DNA of 7,138 nucleotides from Candidatus Izemoplasma sp. (lineage in GTDB: Bacteria; Bacillota_I; Bacilli_A; Izemoplasmatales; Izemoplasmataceae), in the NCBI GenBank assembly GCA_029939615.1, contig JAOZSP010000078.1, positions 1 to 7,138 of the forward strand. The letters are read 5' to 3'. Under the pieces are notes generated by a model. The model worked only from the letters and a program-made list of their open reading frames with translations, was not told where the DNA came from and ran no database searches. Position 1 is the stretch's first letter, and each line of letters starts with the position of its first letter. The position numbers and the translations under genes are program-made. Below, piece after piece: positions 5,719 through 7,138 of this stretch.

Positions 5719-7138
5719 ATGCTAAAAAGAATTTTCGATATCAGTCGTAAAGAATTAAAAAAATTAGCAAAAATGGCTGATCAAGTTCTCGCTTTAGAAA
5801 ATGAATTTAAATTACTAAGCGATGAAGAATTACAAAATAAGACAAATGAGTTTAAAGAACGATTAAATAATGGTGAATTGTTAGATGAGTTATTAATAGA
5901 ATCATTCGCAACAGTACGTGAAGCATCGACTAGAGTCTTGAAAATGACTCCATTTAGAGTGCAGGTTATGGGCGCAATAACAATCCATGACGGAAACATT
6001 GCAGAAATGAAAACTGGTGAAGGTAAAACTTTGACTAGTGTTATGCCTGCTTATTTAAATGCATTAAGTGGTGAAGGTGTTCATATCGTTACGGTAAATG
6101 AGTACTTAGCTAGACGTGAAGCTGAAGGAGAAATCGGAGATTTATTCAAATGGTTAGGATTAACTGTAGGTCTAAATATTCGTGCTTTAACGAAAGACGA
6201 AAAACGCGAGGCTTATAATTGTGATATTTTATACTCTACAAACAATGAATTAGGATTTGATTATTTACGTGATCATATGGTTATCTACAAAGAGCAAATG
6301 GTTCAAAAACCTTTACATTACGCGATTATTGATGAGATTGATTCAATCTTAATTGATGAAGCAAGAACACCATTAATCATTAGTGGTGGTGCAAAGAATA
6401 TAAGTAGTATATATCTACAAGCTCAAGCTTTTTCTCGTAATTTAAATGAAGAAGATTATGAAGTGGATATAAAATCTAAAAATGTAAATTTAAGTGTATC
6501 AGGTATTGCTCGTGCTGAAAGGTATTTCAGTTTAGATAATCTTTATGATTTAACACATGTATCAATTCTTCATAGTATAAATAATGCTATTAAAGCCAAT
6601 TTCACAATGGATAAAGATGTTGATTACGTTGTTCAAGACAACAAAGTAATTATCGTTGATGGTTTTACAGGAAGATTAATGCATGGACGTCAATTTAGTG
6701 AAGGATTACATCAAGCATTAGAAGCAAAAGAGGGAGTAGAGATTAAAAAAGAGACTTCAACTTTAGCAACAATTACATTTCAAAATTTCTTTAGAATGTA
6801 TGATAAACTTTCAGGAATGACGGGTACTGCGAAAACTGAAGAAGAAGAATTTAGAAATATCTATAATATGTTAGTAATTGAAATTCCTACTAATATGCCA
6901 ATTATAAGAGATGATGCTAATGATTTGATTTTTGCATCTATGAAAGCAAAATATCATGCTATCGCAGATGAAATTGCAAGAAGAAATAAAATTGGACAAC
7001 CTATACTTGTTGGTACAATCTCAATTGAAACTTCAGAATTACTAAGTAAGTTATTAAAAAGACGTGGTGTAAAACATAGTGTTTTAAATGCCAAACAACA
7101 TGAAAGAGAAGCAGACATCGTTGAAAATGCTGGACAAA
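5719..7138 (+). CDS. secA: preprotein translocase ATPase SecA, 3'-truncated by window end
   Basis: SecA is the ATP-driven motor that pushes unfolded secretory proteins through the SecYEG channel at the membrane. The frame is open from ATG 5719 to the window end, giving 473 complete codons of a family that is usually about 800-900. GAGGTG at 5706-5711 with a 7-nt spacer supports the start. Visible parts are the N-terminal NBD1 with the Q-motif region TPFRVQ (77-82), Walker A MKTGEGKT (97-104), [10 protein letters not shown] (125-134), the DEAD-type box [18 protein letters not shown] (203-220), the preprotein cross-linking domain from about 225, [11 protein letters not shown] (314-324), [12 protein letters not shown] (367-378), and the start of NBD2 with [10 protein letters not shown] and [11 protein letters not shown]. 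No frameshift or missing motif is seen. It resembles general housekeeping SecA1. The C-terminal scaffold and zinc tail lie outside the window. Confidence 0.97.
   Translation, partial: MLKRIFDISRKELKKLAKMADQVLALENEFKLLSDEELQNKTNEFKERLNNGELLDELLIESFATVREASTRVLKMTPFRVQVMGAITIHDGNIAEMKTGEGKTLTSVMPAYLNALSGEGVHIVTVNEYLARREAEGEIGDLFKWLGLTVGLNIRALTKDEKREAYNCDILYSTNNELGFDYLRDHMVIYKEQMVQKPLHYAIIDEIDSILIDEARTPLIISGGAKNISSIYLQAQAFSRNLNEEDYEVDIKSKNVNLSVSGIARAERYFSLDNLYDLTHVSILHSINNAIKANFTMDKDVDYVVQDNKVIIVDGFTGRLMHGRQFSEGLHQALEAKEGVEIKKETSTLATITFQNFFRMYDKLSGMTGTAKTEEEEFRNIYNMLVIEIPTNMPIIRDDANDLIFASMKAKYHAIADEIARRNKIGQPILVGTISIETSELLSKLLKRRGVKHSVLNAKQHEREADIVENAGQ

Noticed and set aside
5781..5999. Minus-strand reading frame of 72 codons
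   Set aside because: It is antisense to the conserved N-terminal region of secA, with low-complexity Ser/Asn content. It is a shadow frame.

Overview
The window is AT-rich, low-GC DNA with every gene on the + strand. It uses the standard bacterial code: ptb and hpf end in TGA, and Trp is TGG. Strong GAGGTG/AGGAGG ribosome binding sites, the hpf-secA gene order and the protein sequences point to a Firmicutes/Tenericutes-type bacterium. A TGA-stop Mollicutes relative (Acholeplasma/Izemoplasma-like) or an Erysipelotrichia-like Firmicute would fit. The lineage is an inference.

Region 1 (1-2373) is a catabolic operon. It holds the 3' end of a 2-oxoacid:ferredoxin oxidoreductase gamma subunit (VorC/KorC type), then phosphate butyryltransferase (ptb) and butyrate kinase (buk), which overlap by ATGA. 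Together they describe 2-oxoacid to acyl-CoA to acyl-phosphate to free acid plus ATP, most simply the fermentation of branched-chain 2-oxoacids. A small GNRA-loop hairpin follows buk. After it comes a 513-residue polytopic membrane protein (2426-3967) that looks like a divergent GltS-type carrier, and a strong intrinsic terminator closes the unit.

Region 2 (about 3990-4990) starts with a promoter packed against that terminator. It drives a free-standing DnaQ/PolC-like 3'-5' exonuclease. Next is a 123-residue protein that appears to be a shrunken, core-deleted ComFC relative. A long hairpin followed by six T lies between the two, and its descending arm contains the ribosome binding site of the second gene.

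Region 3 (about 4990-7138) has a promoter, the long-form ribosome hibernation factor hpf with a UUCG-loop terminator, two tandem identical palindromes overlapping a promoter, and the first 473 codons of secA, which runs off the window. The order comFC-like, hpf, secA matches the comF-hpf-secA neighbourhood of Firmicutes and supports the ComFC reading of the small protein.

No RNA genes, insertion sequences, CRISPR arrays or phage genes were seen. No stretch longer than 300 bases lacks a gene. The best leads are the SD-containing terminator, the ComFC remnant, the unassigned carrier linked to ptb-buk, and the twin palindromes at the secA promoter.
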